A stretch of DNA of 64,000 bases, from the NCBI GenBank assembly GCA_030145245.1, contig JAQYWC010000004.1, forward strand, positions 24,664-88,663. Direction: 5' to 3'. Source of the stretch: Desulfobacterium sp. Its GTDB lineage: Bacteria; Desulfobacterota; Desulfobacteria; Desulfobacterales; Desulfobacteraceae. Both the position numbers and the translations under genes were made by a program. Below, in pieces: positions 35,879-44,420 of the stretch (within the stretch, counting starts at the first letter, position 1; every line of letters begins with the position of its first letter). The notes under the pieces are model-generated. The model worked only from the letters and a program-made list of their open reading frames with translations, had not been told where the DNA came from and did not search any database.

Positions 35879-36784
35879 ATGAAAGAGAATGCACAAGCCA
35901 TGGTTATGGCATCCCTTGCCGCGGATTCACTGGCACTTGGAGTTCACTGGATCTATGATGCAATGAAGATCAAGTCGGATCACGGTCTGGTGGATCACCT
36001 GCTTTCCCCGAAACAGGATTCCTACCACTCGACAAAGAAAAAAGGGGAGTTCACCCATTATGGGGACCAGACCCTGGTTCTGCTGGAGTCGGTTGCAGCT
36101 TCCGGCGGATTTGAACTCAGCGATTTTTTTCAGCGGTGGCAGGAGCTGTTCAAGGAGTATGACGGTTACCATGATATGGCCACCAAAGGGACCCTCAGGA
36201 AAATTGGCCGGGGGAAAAGTGCAAACTGCTGCGGTTCGGAATCAGACGATATTGCAGGCGCTTCAAGAATCGCTCCCCTGGTCCTCAGCCTTCGGGAAAA
36301 CCCGGATCAGCTGGTGGAGGCTGCCCGGGCCCAGACCATGATGACCCACCAGGATATGAATACCATTGACTGTGCAGAGTTTTTCTCCCTGGTTGCATTG
36401 GAATGCCTGAAGGGCACCCCCCCGTCACAGGCGGTTCAGGATGTTGGCCGGGAGGAGTTCAGCGATTCTCCCATTGGCGAGTGGACAAGAAAGGGCGTTG
36501 ATGCCAGGGACGAGGAGAGCGATGCTGCCGTTATCCGGTTCGGTCAGTCCTGTCACACCAGCGATGCCTTTCCGGGTATTATCCAGATCATCACAAAATA
36601 TGAGGGGGATCTTGGCCAGGGGGTGGTGCAGGCGGTCATGGCAGGGGGAGACAATGCTGCCCGGGCAAGTATTACGGCAATGATCCTGGCGGCCCACCAG
36701 GGATTGGACTCAAAAACCCGGGAGTGGTTCCAGGGACTTGCGAAAAAGGAGACCATTACACAATTACTGGATAAGGTCAGCTAG
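35879..36784 (+). CDS. ADP-ribosylglycohydrolase family protein
   Basis: 301 residues. The N-terminal AMVMASLAADSLALGVHW carries the G/A-x-x-x-D-S/A-L-G pattern of the family, followed by YGDQTLVLLESVA, which fits the dinuclear Mg binding loop (T/D-D-T positions). GDNAARASITAMILAAHQG near 258-276 is the canonical C-terminal motif (G-G-D-x-D-x-x-A-x-x-x-G), here with N-A instead of D-T, so a metal ligand may differ. It removes ADP-ribose from proteins or nucleosides. A good ribosome site (aaggag) precedes the ATG. Confidence 0.8.
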   Translation: MKENAQAMVMASLAADSLALGVHWIYDAMKIKSDHGLVDHLLSPKQDSYHSTKKKGEFTHYGDQTLVLLESVAASGGFELSDFFQRWQELFKEYDGYHDMATKGTLRKIGRGKSANCCGSESDDIAGASRIAPLVLSLRENPDQLVEAARAQTMMTHQDMNTIDCAEFFSLVALECLKGTPPSQAVQDVGREEFSDSPIGEWTRKGVDARDEESDAAVIRFGQSCHTSDAFPGIIQIITKYEGDLGQGVVQAVMAGGDNAARASITAMILAAHQGLDSKTREWFQGLAKKETITQLLDKVS

Positions 36785-36817
36785 TGTATCTGGGAAGAAA
36801 CATGGGAGGACACGATC

Positions 36818-37036
36818 ATGAAAAGAGGTGTAACCCATGCAATCATTCTGCTTTTGCTTTCCGGCCCTTCCCTGACATGGGGCCATGAATGGACCATTGA
36901 CACCGAATTTGTACTGAATCGGCTTGATTTCTACGTGGGGAAAAAAAGGATCACCCAGATCAGGATCAGCCCCCTTGAGAGCATGCTCAAACCTGTTGTA
37001 AGGCCGCAGATGGAAGATCCGTGTTTTAGACCGTAA
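36818..37036 (+). pseudogene. Truncated exported protein running into the opposite-strand gene
   Basis: 72 residues with a clear signal peptide (MKRGVTHAIILLLLSG...TWGHEW) and a ribosome site (gggagga), so the start looks real. From about codon 38 the sequence lies over the 3' end of the minus-strand membrane protein gene at 36931 and is probably not authentic coding. I read it as the 5' remnant of an exported-protein gene cut off by a rearrangement, or a very small exported peptide. Confidence 0.35.
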
Positions 37037-37914
37037 ATTGCGATATATCTGGGAAGGGTGCGTCGCAACCGGGTGACCGGGATCATCAGGAGCCCGCCGG
37101 CCAGGAGTGAGACAATGGCCTGGTAGGAAGATACGACCTGGTGGTTTAACAGATTTGACATATAGGTGATCCCCACGGTCGGGCTGAAAATATATGCGCT
37201 GACCGGTCCCACGACGGCTGCAGGCAGGTCAAGCAAGGTGGTCACGGGAACAATGACCGCCTCAAACCATTTGAGCATTCCCGAATGCATAAGGATCTGA
37301 ACCGCCATTGTCACTGTTCCAAAGAGTGTTACCATGCGGATGAACATTTTTTTCCTGGCATTCCAGGTATTCATCAATAACTGCCCCACAGACCGTGGCG
37401 TGCAATTGGGGTCCGTTGGATCGCACTCCATGGTGTCAAATGCCCCGTCGGACCATTTTTTTGGGGGGAGCCAAAACCGTCCCCAGAAAAGAACAACCCC
37501 AAGCTTTAACACCCCGGTGAGCCAGAAGGCCGCTATATAGATCAGGCAGAGCCGCACCCCCAAAAGGGGCAGGACAATGGGAAGCTGAAAGGTCAGGATC
37601 TCTTTGAAGTGAAAGGGCACTGTGTTGAGAATTCCGGTCAGTATCAGTTCCCGGTCCGAGATCTTACGGTCTGCATGGAACCGGGCCGCCATGGTATGGG
37701 CGGCAACCATGGAGCCAATGCCGGCAAGAAAGCTCACGGCACTCTCAGAAGGCAGGTTGGCAACCCGTGCAACCGGTCTGCCAATGGGTTTGAGGTATTT
37801 CATCAAGCCCATCTGCATGAAGAGCTCAATGCCAAACAGGCTGATAAACATGACAGACCCCATGCGTATCATTAATGAAACGGTGGACTCAAGGGACAAA
37901 AGAAAGACTTCCAT
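36931..37914 (-). CDS. Nucleoside-recognition (Gate) domain membrane protein
   Basis: 327 residues, with 7-8 hydrophobic helices. N-terminal TVSLMIRMGSVMFISLFGIELF, then PSESAVSFLAGIGSMVAAHTM, and the C-terminal YIFSPTVGITYMSNLL match the nucleoside-recognition (Gate) fold found in nucleoside transporters, SpoIIS-like proteins and ferrous iron transporter FeoB. Its substrate is unknown; in sulfate reducers it is often a single stand-alone gene. The ribosome site gataaggagcac precedes the ATG at 37914. It sits in the inner membrane. Confidence 0.75.
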   Translation of the reverse strand: MEVFLLSLESTVSLMIRMGSVMFISLFGIELFMQMGLMKYLKPIGRPVARVANLPSESAVSFLAGIGSMVAAHTMAARFHADRKISDRELILTGILNTVPFHFKEILTFQLPIVLPLLGVRLCLIYIAAFWLTGVLKLGVVLFWGRFWLPPKKWSDGAFDTMECDPTDPNCTPRSVGQLLMNTWNARKKMFIRMVTLFGTVTMAVQILMHSGMLKWFEAVIVPVTTLLDLPAAVVGPVSAYIFSPTVGITYMSNLLNHQVVSSYQAIVSLLAGGLLMIPVTRLRRTLPRYIAIYGLKHGSSICGLTTGLSMLSRGLILIWVILFFPT

Positions 37915-38172
37915 GTGCTCCTTATCTTTTTAACGTCAGGCCTGCATTTTATGCAATATGCCCGGGATTTTCAAAACCGACATCATATCAGCATCGTTGA
38001 TAAAGATAAAGCTAATCAGATTTATCGATAAACCAGGGGGTTGAAAAACGTGGGTTCGGTCTTAATTTAAATTTCACAAACAGTTGATTTTGTTGTTGAT
38101 GAAAAGACAGGAAAGCAAAATTAACTGTAAACTTAAAATTTGGTAAATCGTCCTGGGCCGGAAGGAGTTTTT
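37915..38172. other. Divergent intergenic region without a gene
   Basis: 258 bp between the minus-strand Gate protein gene and the plus-strand methyltransferase gene, so it should hold two opposing promoters. AT-rich with direct tcgttgataaa / tttatcgataa motifs at about 37993-38033. No convincing sigma-70 or sigma-54 promoter could be fixed by eye. Confidence 0.4.
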
Positions 38173-39384
38173 ATGAAGACACTGTCTCCCTGCGCCCTGG
38201 CCGATCTTACCTTTGACATTACCTGGGAAAAAGATGGTATCGCCCACAAAGAGCATTATTTTGCAGATCAATGTAATTGCTGGCGCGATATTTTTCCTGA
38301 AACCCTGCTCGAACATATCATCAATGGAACCATTGAAGACCCCATAAGCCTTAAGGCAAACCCGGGGGAACTTGTCCCGGAATACCGTCCTGATAATGTA
38401 CATTTCCTTCCCAAGTCACGGGTGGATACCTTTTTTGCTGCTGATGGCCTGGTGCGGGGACGGTTCTATCCCCAGGGCATGCTGACCGGGTTTCCCGGAA
38501 TCTTTAAAGCCAACATCACCCCGTTTCGCTGTGTGGACATTGATGGTGACTGCATACGCGCGGACCTGAACCATCCCATGGCATTGATACCAATGGAGGT
38601 GACACTGACGGTTCACGCTAAATCCTTTAAATCTGAAGAAAGGGGGGGCGGCTGCACGAACTGGATCGATATTGCCCTGTCCGGCCCGGGCATGCAGGCC
38701 AGGCATAACCGGGAACCCACCAATTTCTTCTCAGGAAAGGCGTTTGACCGGAGAGATTCCAGGCGGGATCCCCGTTATTATGCAAGGGACAGATTTGTCC
38801 GGCATATTGATGATACGGCGCGGCAGAATCTGTCTGAGCTCTACCAAACCCTTCTTCGGCCCGGGGATGCGGTGTTAGACCTCATGGCCGGATGGGAGTC
38901 CCACATCCCCGGGGATCTGGATCTTTTATCCCTCCACGGACTTGGACTCAATGGCAATGAGCTTATGAAAAATAAGCAGCTTACGGCCCACACGGTGCAA
39001 GATCTGAATACCGATGCCAGGCTTTCCTTTAAAGATGAAAGTTTTGATGCTGCCATCTGTTCCCTTTCCGTTGAATACCTGATCGATCCTGTGTCCATTT
39101 TTACCGAGGTGGCAAGGGTGTTGAAACCCGGCGGTATTTTCGCGGTAACCTTTTCAAATCGCTGGTTCCCGGAAAAAGCGATCCGCATCTGGAAAGATCT
39201 CCATGCGTTCGAACGCATGGGCCTGGTACTGGAATATTTCCTTCAATCCGGTCGGTATGAATCACTTTCAACGGTTTCCATGAGGGGATATCCAAGGCCC
39301 TATGGCGATAAATATTTCTCGACAATGATGTTTTCGGACCCGGTATATGCCGTGATCGGAAGAACTTTTAAAGAGGTTGGTTAG
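38173..39384 (+). CDS. FKBP(SlyD)-like domain fused to a class I methyltransferase
   Basis: 403 residues from ATG 38173 (gaaggag upstream). Residues ~60-150 contain GRFYPQGMLTGFPGIF and ADLNHPMALIPMEVTLTVHA; the D-x-N-H-P-(L/M)-A-x-x-x-(L/M)-x-(F/V)-x-V-x-V pattern is the mark of SlyD/FKBP-type peptidyl-prolyl isomerases. The C-terminal half is a SAM methyltransferase type: AVLDLMAGWESHIP near 233 in place of the usual E/D-x-G-x-G-x-G, ARLSFKDESFDAAICSLSVEY near 285, VARVLKPGGIFAVTFSNRWFP. Weak glycine-loop conservation may affect SAM binding. Probably cytoplasmic; could modify a folded target protein. Confidence 0.68.
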   Translation: MKTLSPCALADLTFDITWEKDGIAHKEHYFADQCNCWRDIFPETLLEHIINGTIEDPISLKANPGELVPEYRPDNVHFLPKSRVDTFFAADGLVRGRFYPQGMLTGFPGIFKANITPFRCVDIDGDCIRADLNHPMALIPMEVTLTVHAKSFKSEERGGGCTNWIDIALSGPGMQARHNREPTNFFSGKAFDRRDSRRDPRYYARDRFVRHIDDTARQNLSELYQTLLRPGDAVLDLMAGWESHIPGDLDLLSLHGLGLNGNELMKNKQLTAHTVQDLNTDARLSFKDESFDAAICSLSVEYLIDPVSIFTEVARVLKPGGIFAVTFSNRWFPEKAIRIWKDLHAFERMGLVLEYFLQSGRYESLSTVSMRGYPRPYGDKYFSTMMFSDPVYAVIGRTFKEVG

Positions 39385-39526
39385 ACGCTTGTAATCGTAC
39401 GGGGGCTGGTTCACTTGTGGTACTCAACAAAAAATAGAGGTTAAGGTTTACATCAATTTTTAAATTTAGTAGAAGACAGTTTTCAAAATCCCATCACCGC
39501 GAACCGGAAACAAAAGGAATGAAAAC

Positions 39527-41512
39527 GTGTTTGAAAAATTAAATATCAAAACAAAGCTCCTGGCCAGTGTCACACTCTTTGTGGTTATCATGATGCTTGT
39601 TTCAGGGGTGATCAGCTCCAGAATATCATTCAACATCATCTATGACAGAATCATGAACAGGGAGGCACCTGCCAGTGTCAGCTATTTTGCCGAAACCTTT
39701 GACAAAAAAATGGACAAATCCATCAACATCTCCACCCTGTTGGCAGACAACCCACATCTTCTCCAATGGATTCATGGGGGGGAAATCCAAGCCGGAAAGG
39801 AAAATGCGGTTGCATTCTTAAAGGAGGTCAGGAAAAGAGACATGGATTATGTCTTTCTGGTCTCTGCCGGTTCAAACAATTACTACACCAGTAAGGGGTT
39901 TTTCAAGAAAGCAGACCCCAACACGCCAAGGGACAGCTGGTTCTTCAATATGCTGAAAAGCGGAAAAAAACAATTTATCAATATTCAGGTAGCCGAAGAC
40001 ACCAAAGAGCTGATGGCCTACATCAATATACTCATGGGTTCCGTTGACAACCCCATGGGCGTTGCCGGCGTAGGCATCAACCTCTCTGCACTTTCAAAGC
40101 AGTTAAGCAGCACAAAGCTCAGTGAAAACAGCGTGGCCTACCTGATTTCCGAAAACGGCGATATCCAGGCCCACCCCATGGATGAGTATGTCACAGACAT
40201 TAAAAATATCACCCGGATTCCTGACAGCAACTTCCAGAAGGAGATCGCCCGGACACTGCTTTCGGACAAGGACGGCACCCGGGAATACAAAGATATGGAA
40301 GGCATTGAAAAGCTGGTGGTTTTCAAAAGCATCCCTTCCACAGGCTGGAAAATTGTATTTGAAATCCCCCGGCAGGAACTGGGAAAAGGGCTCGGCAGGA
40401 TCCAAACGGCCAACCTTGTGATGACCCTCATCTGCATCGCCTTGCTGGTGCTTGTCATGACCCTGATACTCAACAAGATACTGAAACCGGTTAAGGAAAC
40501 AGTCCTTACCCTGGAAGATATCTCCCAGGGAGAAGGGGATTTAACCAAACGGATAAATGTGACCACCCAAGATGAGATGGGACAACTGGGTATAGCGTTT
40601 AATACATTCCTGGACAAGCTGTCCGAAATCATAGCGGATGTGACAACCTACAGCAATCAGGTTGACGAAGCGTCCGGTATCATGCGCGATATTACAAGGG
40701 ACGTTTCCGTTGAAACAGAATCCACATCCGGCAGAACAGCAACCATTGCATCTTCCGCAGAAGAGGTGAACGGCAACATGGAATCCGTGGCCTCAGCCGT
40801 AGAGGAATCCAATGCCAATATCGCCATGATCGCAAGTTCGGTGGAAGAGATGAGCGCCACCATCAATGAGATCAGCCGGAACGCGGCCTCGGCACGGCAG
40901 ATTTCAGACAATGCGGTTTCCGTATCCCGGGAGACCTCATCCCGCATCGAGGCCCTGGGGGCCTCAGCCCATGAGATCGGCAAGGTGACAGATGCCATTA
41001 CCGATATTTCCGATCAGACAAACCTCCTGGCCCTCAATGCGACCATAGAAGCGGCCCGGGCCGGCGAAGCAGGCAAGGGTTTTGCCGTGGTGGCCGGCGA
41101 GATCAAGGCCCTTGCCACCCAGACCACCACCGCTGCCAAGGAGATCAACATAAAAATCCAGGATATACAGCAGGACACCACAGACTCTGCTCAGAAAATC
41201 AAAGAGGTGGCCTCGGTAATCGTCGACTGCAACGACCTGATCTCATCCATTGCGGCCGCCATTGAAGAGCAGACGGCAACGACACAGGAGATATCCGGAA
41301 ACATTTCCCAACTGGCGGAAGGGGTGACCGAAGTCAGCAGCAATGTCAGTGAAAGCGCTTCTTCCATGGGCACCATCACCCGGGAAATTGACGCAACCAA
41401 TCAATCCATGACAGACCTTGCCGGCAGCGGCGCTCAAATGTCGGTCCATGCGGAAGAGGTTGCCGACCTTGCCGCCAGGCTGAAAGAGCTGATGAAGGTA
41501 TTCAAAATATAA
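39527..41512 (+). CDS. Methyl-accepting chemotaxis protein with dCache-type sensor
   Basis: 661 residues. TM1 at ~12-32, an extracytoplasmic sensor of ~250 residues with the dCache pattern ([14 protein letters not shown] and a later [15 protein letters not shown] just before TM2), TM2 ~298-318, HAMP ~320-370, and a full signalling domain with [21 protein letters not shown] near 505. No CheR-tether pentapeptide at the C-terminus (ends MKVFKI). The start is GTG 39527 with aaagga 9 bp upstream. Ligand unknown. Convergent with the sigma-54 activator gene; nothing links them functionally. Confidence 0.88.
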   Translation: MFEKLNIKTKLLASVTLFVVIMMLVSGVISSRISFNIIYDRIMNREAPASVSYFAETFDKKMDKSINISTLLADNPHLLQWIHGGEIQAGKENAVAFLKEVRKRDMDYVFLVSAGSNNYYTSKGFFKKADPNTPRDSWFFNMLKSGKKQFINIQVAEDTKELMAYINILMGSVDNPMGVAGVGINLSALSKQLSSTKLSENSVAYLISENGDIQAHPMDEYVTDIKNITRIPDSNFQKEIARTLLSDKDGTREYKDMEGIEKLVVFKSIPSTGWKIVFEIPRQELGKGLGRIQTANLVMTLICIALLVLVMTLILNKILKPVKETVLTLEDISQGEGDLTKRINVTTQDEMGQLGIAFNTFLDKLSEIIADVTTYSNQVDEASGIMRDITRDVSVETESTSGRTATIASSAEEVNGNMESVASAVEESNANIAMIASSVEEMSATINEISRNAASARQISDNAVSVSRETSSRIEALGASAHEIGKVTDAITDISDQTNLLALNATIEAARAGEAGKGFAVVAGEIKALATQTTTAAKEINIKIQDIQQDTTDSAQKIKEVASVIVDCNDLISSIAAAIEEQTATTQEISGNISQLAEGVTEVSSNVSESASSMGTITREIDATNQSMTDLAGSGAQMSVHAEEVADLAARLKELMKVFKI

Positions 41513-41546
41513 CGGAACATCCAGCACCCGGCATGGAGGTTAAATT

Positions 41547-43256
41547 TTATTTCAATTCTGTCTCTTGGGTGGATAGTTTCCAGGGGTCGGCACTGATGCC
41601 CAGCTTACCCATCTTATTTCTGAGGGTGCTGGGGTTTATTTTAAGGATGCCCGCCGCACCGCCAGGTCCGTGGATTCGGCCCTGGCAGTGGGCAAGGGCC
41701 GCTTCGATGCAGCGGCGTGTGGCCTGTTCCAGGCTTTGAGGGGTGTCATTCGCTGATGCAACAGAACCTGTTCCGGGGGGCTTATCTGAGAGGACTGTCT
41801 CTTTCCCTGCAAGGTCCGGCAGACGTTTTTGAAGCAGGGATTCAACCCGTTCATCCACCAGTTTTTCCAGATAAGACCTGCTGGTGCTTTTATCCATGTA
41901 CCAGGCCCCATTCCGGGGGAGGAGTTTTTCCAGCTCCAGGGGACCTTGGGGATTCAGGGTGATGGCCCGTTCCACAAGGTTCTCCAGTTCCCGGACATTA
42001 CCGGGCCAGGAGTATTCCATGAGTGTTTCCAGGGCATGGGGGCCCAGGGAGGGGCGGAGGTGCAGGCCCAGGCGTTTCCTGGCGGCCTCTATGAAGTGGG
42101 AAGTCAGAGCGTAGATATCCTGCTTGCGCTTCCTGAGGGGCGGCACATGGATGGGGAACACATAGACCCGGTAATAGAGGTCTTCACGAAAGCTTCCATC
42201 CTTGAGCATCTGCTCCAGATTTCTGTGGGTGGCCGTAATGATGCGCACGTCCACGGAGATCGATTTTTTCCCTCCCAGTCGTTCCACTACGCCGTTTTGC
42301 AGGACGCGTAACAGTCTCACCTGGGCCTGTTGTGTGAGTTCCCCCACCTCATCTAGAAACAGGGTTCCCCCGTCTGCCTGCTCAAATTTTCCGGGCCTGG
42401 CTTCCACAGCCCCCGTAAACGCCCCCTTTTCATATCCGAACAACTCGCTGTCCATGAGGTTTTCCGGGATGGCACCGCAGTTGACCTTTACAAAGGGGGC
42501 ATCCCGTCTTGGGGAGATGCGCTGCACCATGTCTGCAATCAGCTCCTTTCCGGTGCCGGTTTCTCCCCGGATAAGCACGGGTACCTCCCTGCCTTCCAGG
42601 CTTTTGACGATCTCCATGGTAGCACCCAGGCCGTCCAAAGATCCCACTATTTTGCTGTCCTGTATGAGATCCATTGCTTTTTCCAGCCGGTTTTTCTCTT
42701 CGCTGAGCTTTTTTTGGAAAGCCAGCACCCGCCGAAACTTAAGCATATTGGACATGGCCAGGGCAAAGGGGGTGAGAAGCAGGCGCATCTTCCGCTCATG
42801 TTCCGGTGTAAAGCAGTTCTCCTCTTTTCCGATGAAGCACAGGTGGCCTACCGTTTCGTTGCCCGAGCGAAGAATCCCCACCAGATAGGCCCGGGACCTG
42901 TCCGGCAGCAGGTGGGAGAGGCCCTGGGAGTGTTTGCTTGACACGTCGCAAATGCTGGTTTTTGAGGCAAGGACAACGTCGTGGCCTTTTTCGTGCTGGA
43001 GCATCAGGGCTCCCTCCTGGGGGGAGAGCTCCACCAGGCTTTCCACATAATCAAACCGGCCTTCCCGCACCAGAAAGAGCAGTTTCAGGGATTTTAACCT
43101 GTCTGAGTACTGGTGGAGAGAGATCCCTTCAAGGGGGAAATGGGCGGTGAGATAGCTGAATACCGATACCATGTTTTCTGCGAGATCCAGGCTGGCGGAA
43201 AGGCGGGCAACGGTTTCCTGGAAAAAAGGCAGGTCATTGTGGGTTGTGGTGGTCAT
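41547..43256 (-). CDS. Sigma-54-dependent activator, GAF-AAA+-Fis
   Basis: 569 residues. A GAF-like N-terminal sensor (~20-175); AAA+ domain with Walker A GETGTGKE near 231, the sigma-54-contacting GAFTGA loop near 278, Walker B TLFLDEVGEL and an R-finger region FREDLYYR; C-terminal Fis-type helix-turn-helix (GGAAGILKINPSTLRNKM, ~535-555). It is divergent from the reductive dehalogenase operon, and the spacer contains a -24/-12 promoter and repeated sites, so it probably senses an organohalogen or a related signal and activates that operon. No receiver or histidine-kinase partner is seen, in keeping with direct ligand sensing by the GAF domain. Confidence 0.88.
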   Translation of the reverse strand: MTTTTHNDLPFFQETVARLSASLDLAENMVSVFSYLTAHFPLEGISLHQYSDRLKSLKLLFLVREGRFDYVESLVELSPQEGALMLQHEKGHDVVLASKTSICDVSSKHSQGLSHLLPDRSRAYLVGILRSGNETVGHLCFIGKEENCFTPEHERKMRLLLTPFALAMSNMLKFRRVLAFQKKLSEEKNRLEKAMDLIQDSKIVGSLDGLGATMEIVKSLEGREVPVLIRGETGTGKELIADMVQRISPRRDAPFVKVNCGAIPENLMDSELFGYEKGAFTGAVEARPGKFEQADGGTLFLDEVGELTQQAQVRLLRVLQNGVVERLGGKKSISVDVRIITATHRNLEQMLKDGSFREDLYYRVYVFPIHVPPLRKRKQDIYALTSHFIEAARKRLGLHLRPSLGPHALETLMEYSWPGNVRELENLVERAITLNPQGPLELEKLLPRNGAWYMDKSTSRSYLEKLVDERVESLLQKRLPDLAGKETVLSDKPPGTGSVASANDTPQSLEQATRRCIEAALAHCQGRIHGPGGAAGILKINPSTLRNKMGKLGISADPWKLSTQETELK

Positions 43257-43286
43257 GGTTTGGTCTCCGGCGGTTGAAAAATACTG

Positions 43287-43351
43287 TTGTCAAATAAGGT
43301 GAATAATCGTCACATAAGGTTAAGATAACATGGAATCGCTATATTTGACAA
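43287..43351. promoter_or_regulatory. Probable upstream activating sites for the sigma-54 activator
   Basis: Two direct copies of gtca(a/c)ataaggt at 43289-43300 and 43309-43320, 20 bp apart (two helical turns), and a third related site in inverted orientation: ttgtcaaata at 43287-43296 has its exact reverse complement tatttgacaa at 43342-43351. The sites lie 50-120 bp upstream of the -24 element. This spacing and repetition is typical of enhancer sites for a Fis-type dimeric activator. The binding protein is inferred to be the divergent regulator. Confidence 0.7.
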
Positions 43352-43404
43352 TAAGTGTTAAGTGTCTTGTGTGAAAGGTGTTGAAAATAAAGGGGTTTTT
43401 CTTT

Positions 43405-43420
43405 TGGCATGGCTTTTGCT
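43405..43420 (+). promoter_or_regulatory. Sigma-54 (-24/-12) promoter of the reductive dehalogenase operon
   Basis: tggcatg-gctt-ttgct at 43405-43420 fits the consensus TGGCAcg-N4-TTGC(a/t), with GG at 43406-43407 and GC at 43418-43419, ten bases apart as required. Transcription should start near 43431. This places the GTG at 43426 outside the transcript and supports ATG 43465 as the first start codon. Confidence 0.88.
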
Positions 43421-43464
43421 AATAGGTGATACCGAGTCAGTCAATTTTACACAAAGGATGGATC

Positions 43465-44388
43465 ATGCATAGCAAAGCAATACAATCCGGGAAAGGCCTG
43501 GGGCCGGAAGAAGCCCTTGAAAGAACCATTGGGCAGTTTAAGCAACGGAATGATTTTTCGGGGCTTGTGACATTTCTCCGGGAGCGGGTGGAGGAGATAA
43601 CCCGTGCCGGGGATGCGCCGGTTCTGCTTTCCAGGTTGAACAATGAACTGGGAGTGTCCCTGCTGGAGCTGGAGGAGCTGGGGGAGGCTGCCATCTGCCT
43701 GGATAAGGCCGAGGCCCTGGACCCGGACAACCTGAATGCTGCATACAACCGCGCCAACTTTTCCCTGTATCATAAGGATCTGGAAGACGCGCTGGTGCGG
43801 TACGGGCGGATCCTCGAGAAGAATGACGGCCACGTGGGGGCCACTTATAACGCGGCTCTGTGCCATGCATTGCGGGGGCGTGTCCAGGAAGCCCTTCCGC
43901 TTTTTAAGCAAGTGACGGCCCTGGAACCGGGGTATGCCGGGGCGCATTTCTGGGCCGGTGAGTGCCTTATGGATCAGGGAAAGCCGGGGGACGCACTCGC
44001 TTATTTCCGGGCTGCGGCAACGCTTAACCCGGATCATCCGGAGTCGGTGCGGGGGCTTGCCATCTGCCTGTTCCACGGGGGGGAGTTTGAGGAAGCCCTG
44101 GGGCGTTGCGACGAGATGCTGGCACGGTCCGGACCGGAACTCATGGCCCTGCGGGTAAAGGGGGACTGTCTGCTGGCATTGAACCGTCCGGAAGAGGCCG
44201 CCGAGTGCCACATCCACATGGCTGCCATTGATTTTGATGCCCGGGAATATGTGATGAACCGCGCCAGGTATCTTGGCGAGGCGGAACCGGAAAAGGCCCC
44301 GGCCTACATCAAGTCGGTTCTGACACATTTCCCGGAATTTGAACCCTCCCTGGGAGAATTTCAGGAAGATCTCCCCGTTGGGGCCTAG
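43465..44388 (+). CDS. TPR-repeat protein, first gene of the reductive dehalogenase operon
   Basis: 307 residues from ATG 43465 (aaagga 9 bp before; an in-frame GTG at 43426 lies upstream of the predicted transcription start). From about residue 50 to 250 there are tandem 34-residue TPR units, e.g. YNRANFSLYHKDLEDALVRY, ALCHALRGRVQEALPLF, FRAAATLNPDHPESVRGLAI. No signal peptide. TPR scaffolds commonly bind chaperones or folding intermediates, so a dedicated maturation factor for the Tat-exported, cofactor-loaded RdhA is a reasonable inference, but no such role is established for this family. Confidence 0.8.
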   Translation: MHSKAIQSGKGLGPEEALERTIGQFKQRNDFSGLVTFLRERVEEITRAGDAPVLLSRLNNELGVSLLELEELGEAAICLDKAEALDPDNLNAAYNRANFSLYHKDLEDALVRYGRILEKNDGHVGATYNAALCHALRGRVQEALPLFKQVTALEPGYAGAHFWAGECLMDQGKPGDALAYFRAAATLNPDHPESVRGLAICLFHGGEFEEALGRCDEMLARSGPELMALRVKGDCLLALNRPEEAAECHIHMAAIDFDAREYVMNRARYLGEAEPEKAPAYIKSVLTHFPEFEPSLGEFQEDLPVGA

Positions 44389-44420
44389 GGATAGATAAAA
44401 TAAAGTAAGGATATGTGATT

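Noticed and set aside
41829..42888. Plus-strand frames opposite the sigma-54 activator
   Set aside because: Antisense to the AAA+ domain with all motifs intact on the minus strand.
43426..43464. GTG start for the TPR protein
   Set aside because: It lies upstream of the transcription start predicted from the -24/-12 promoter, while ATG 43465 has its own ribosome site.
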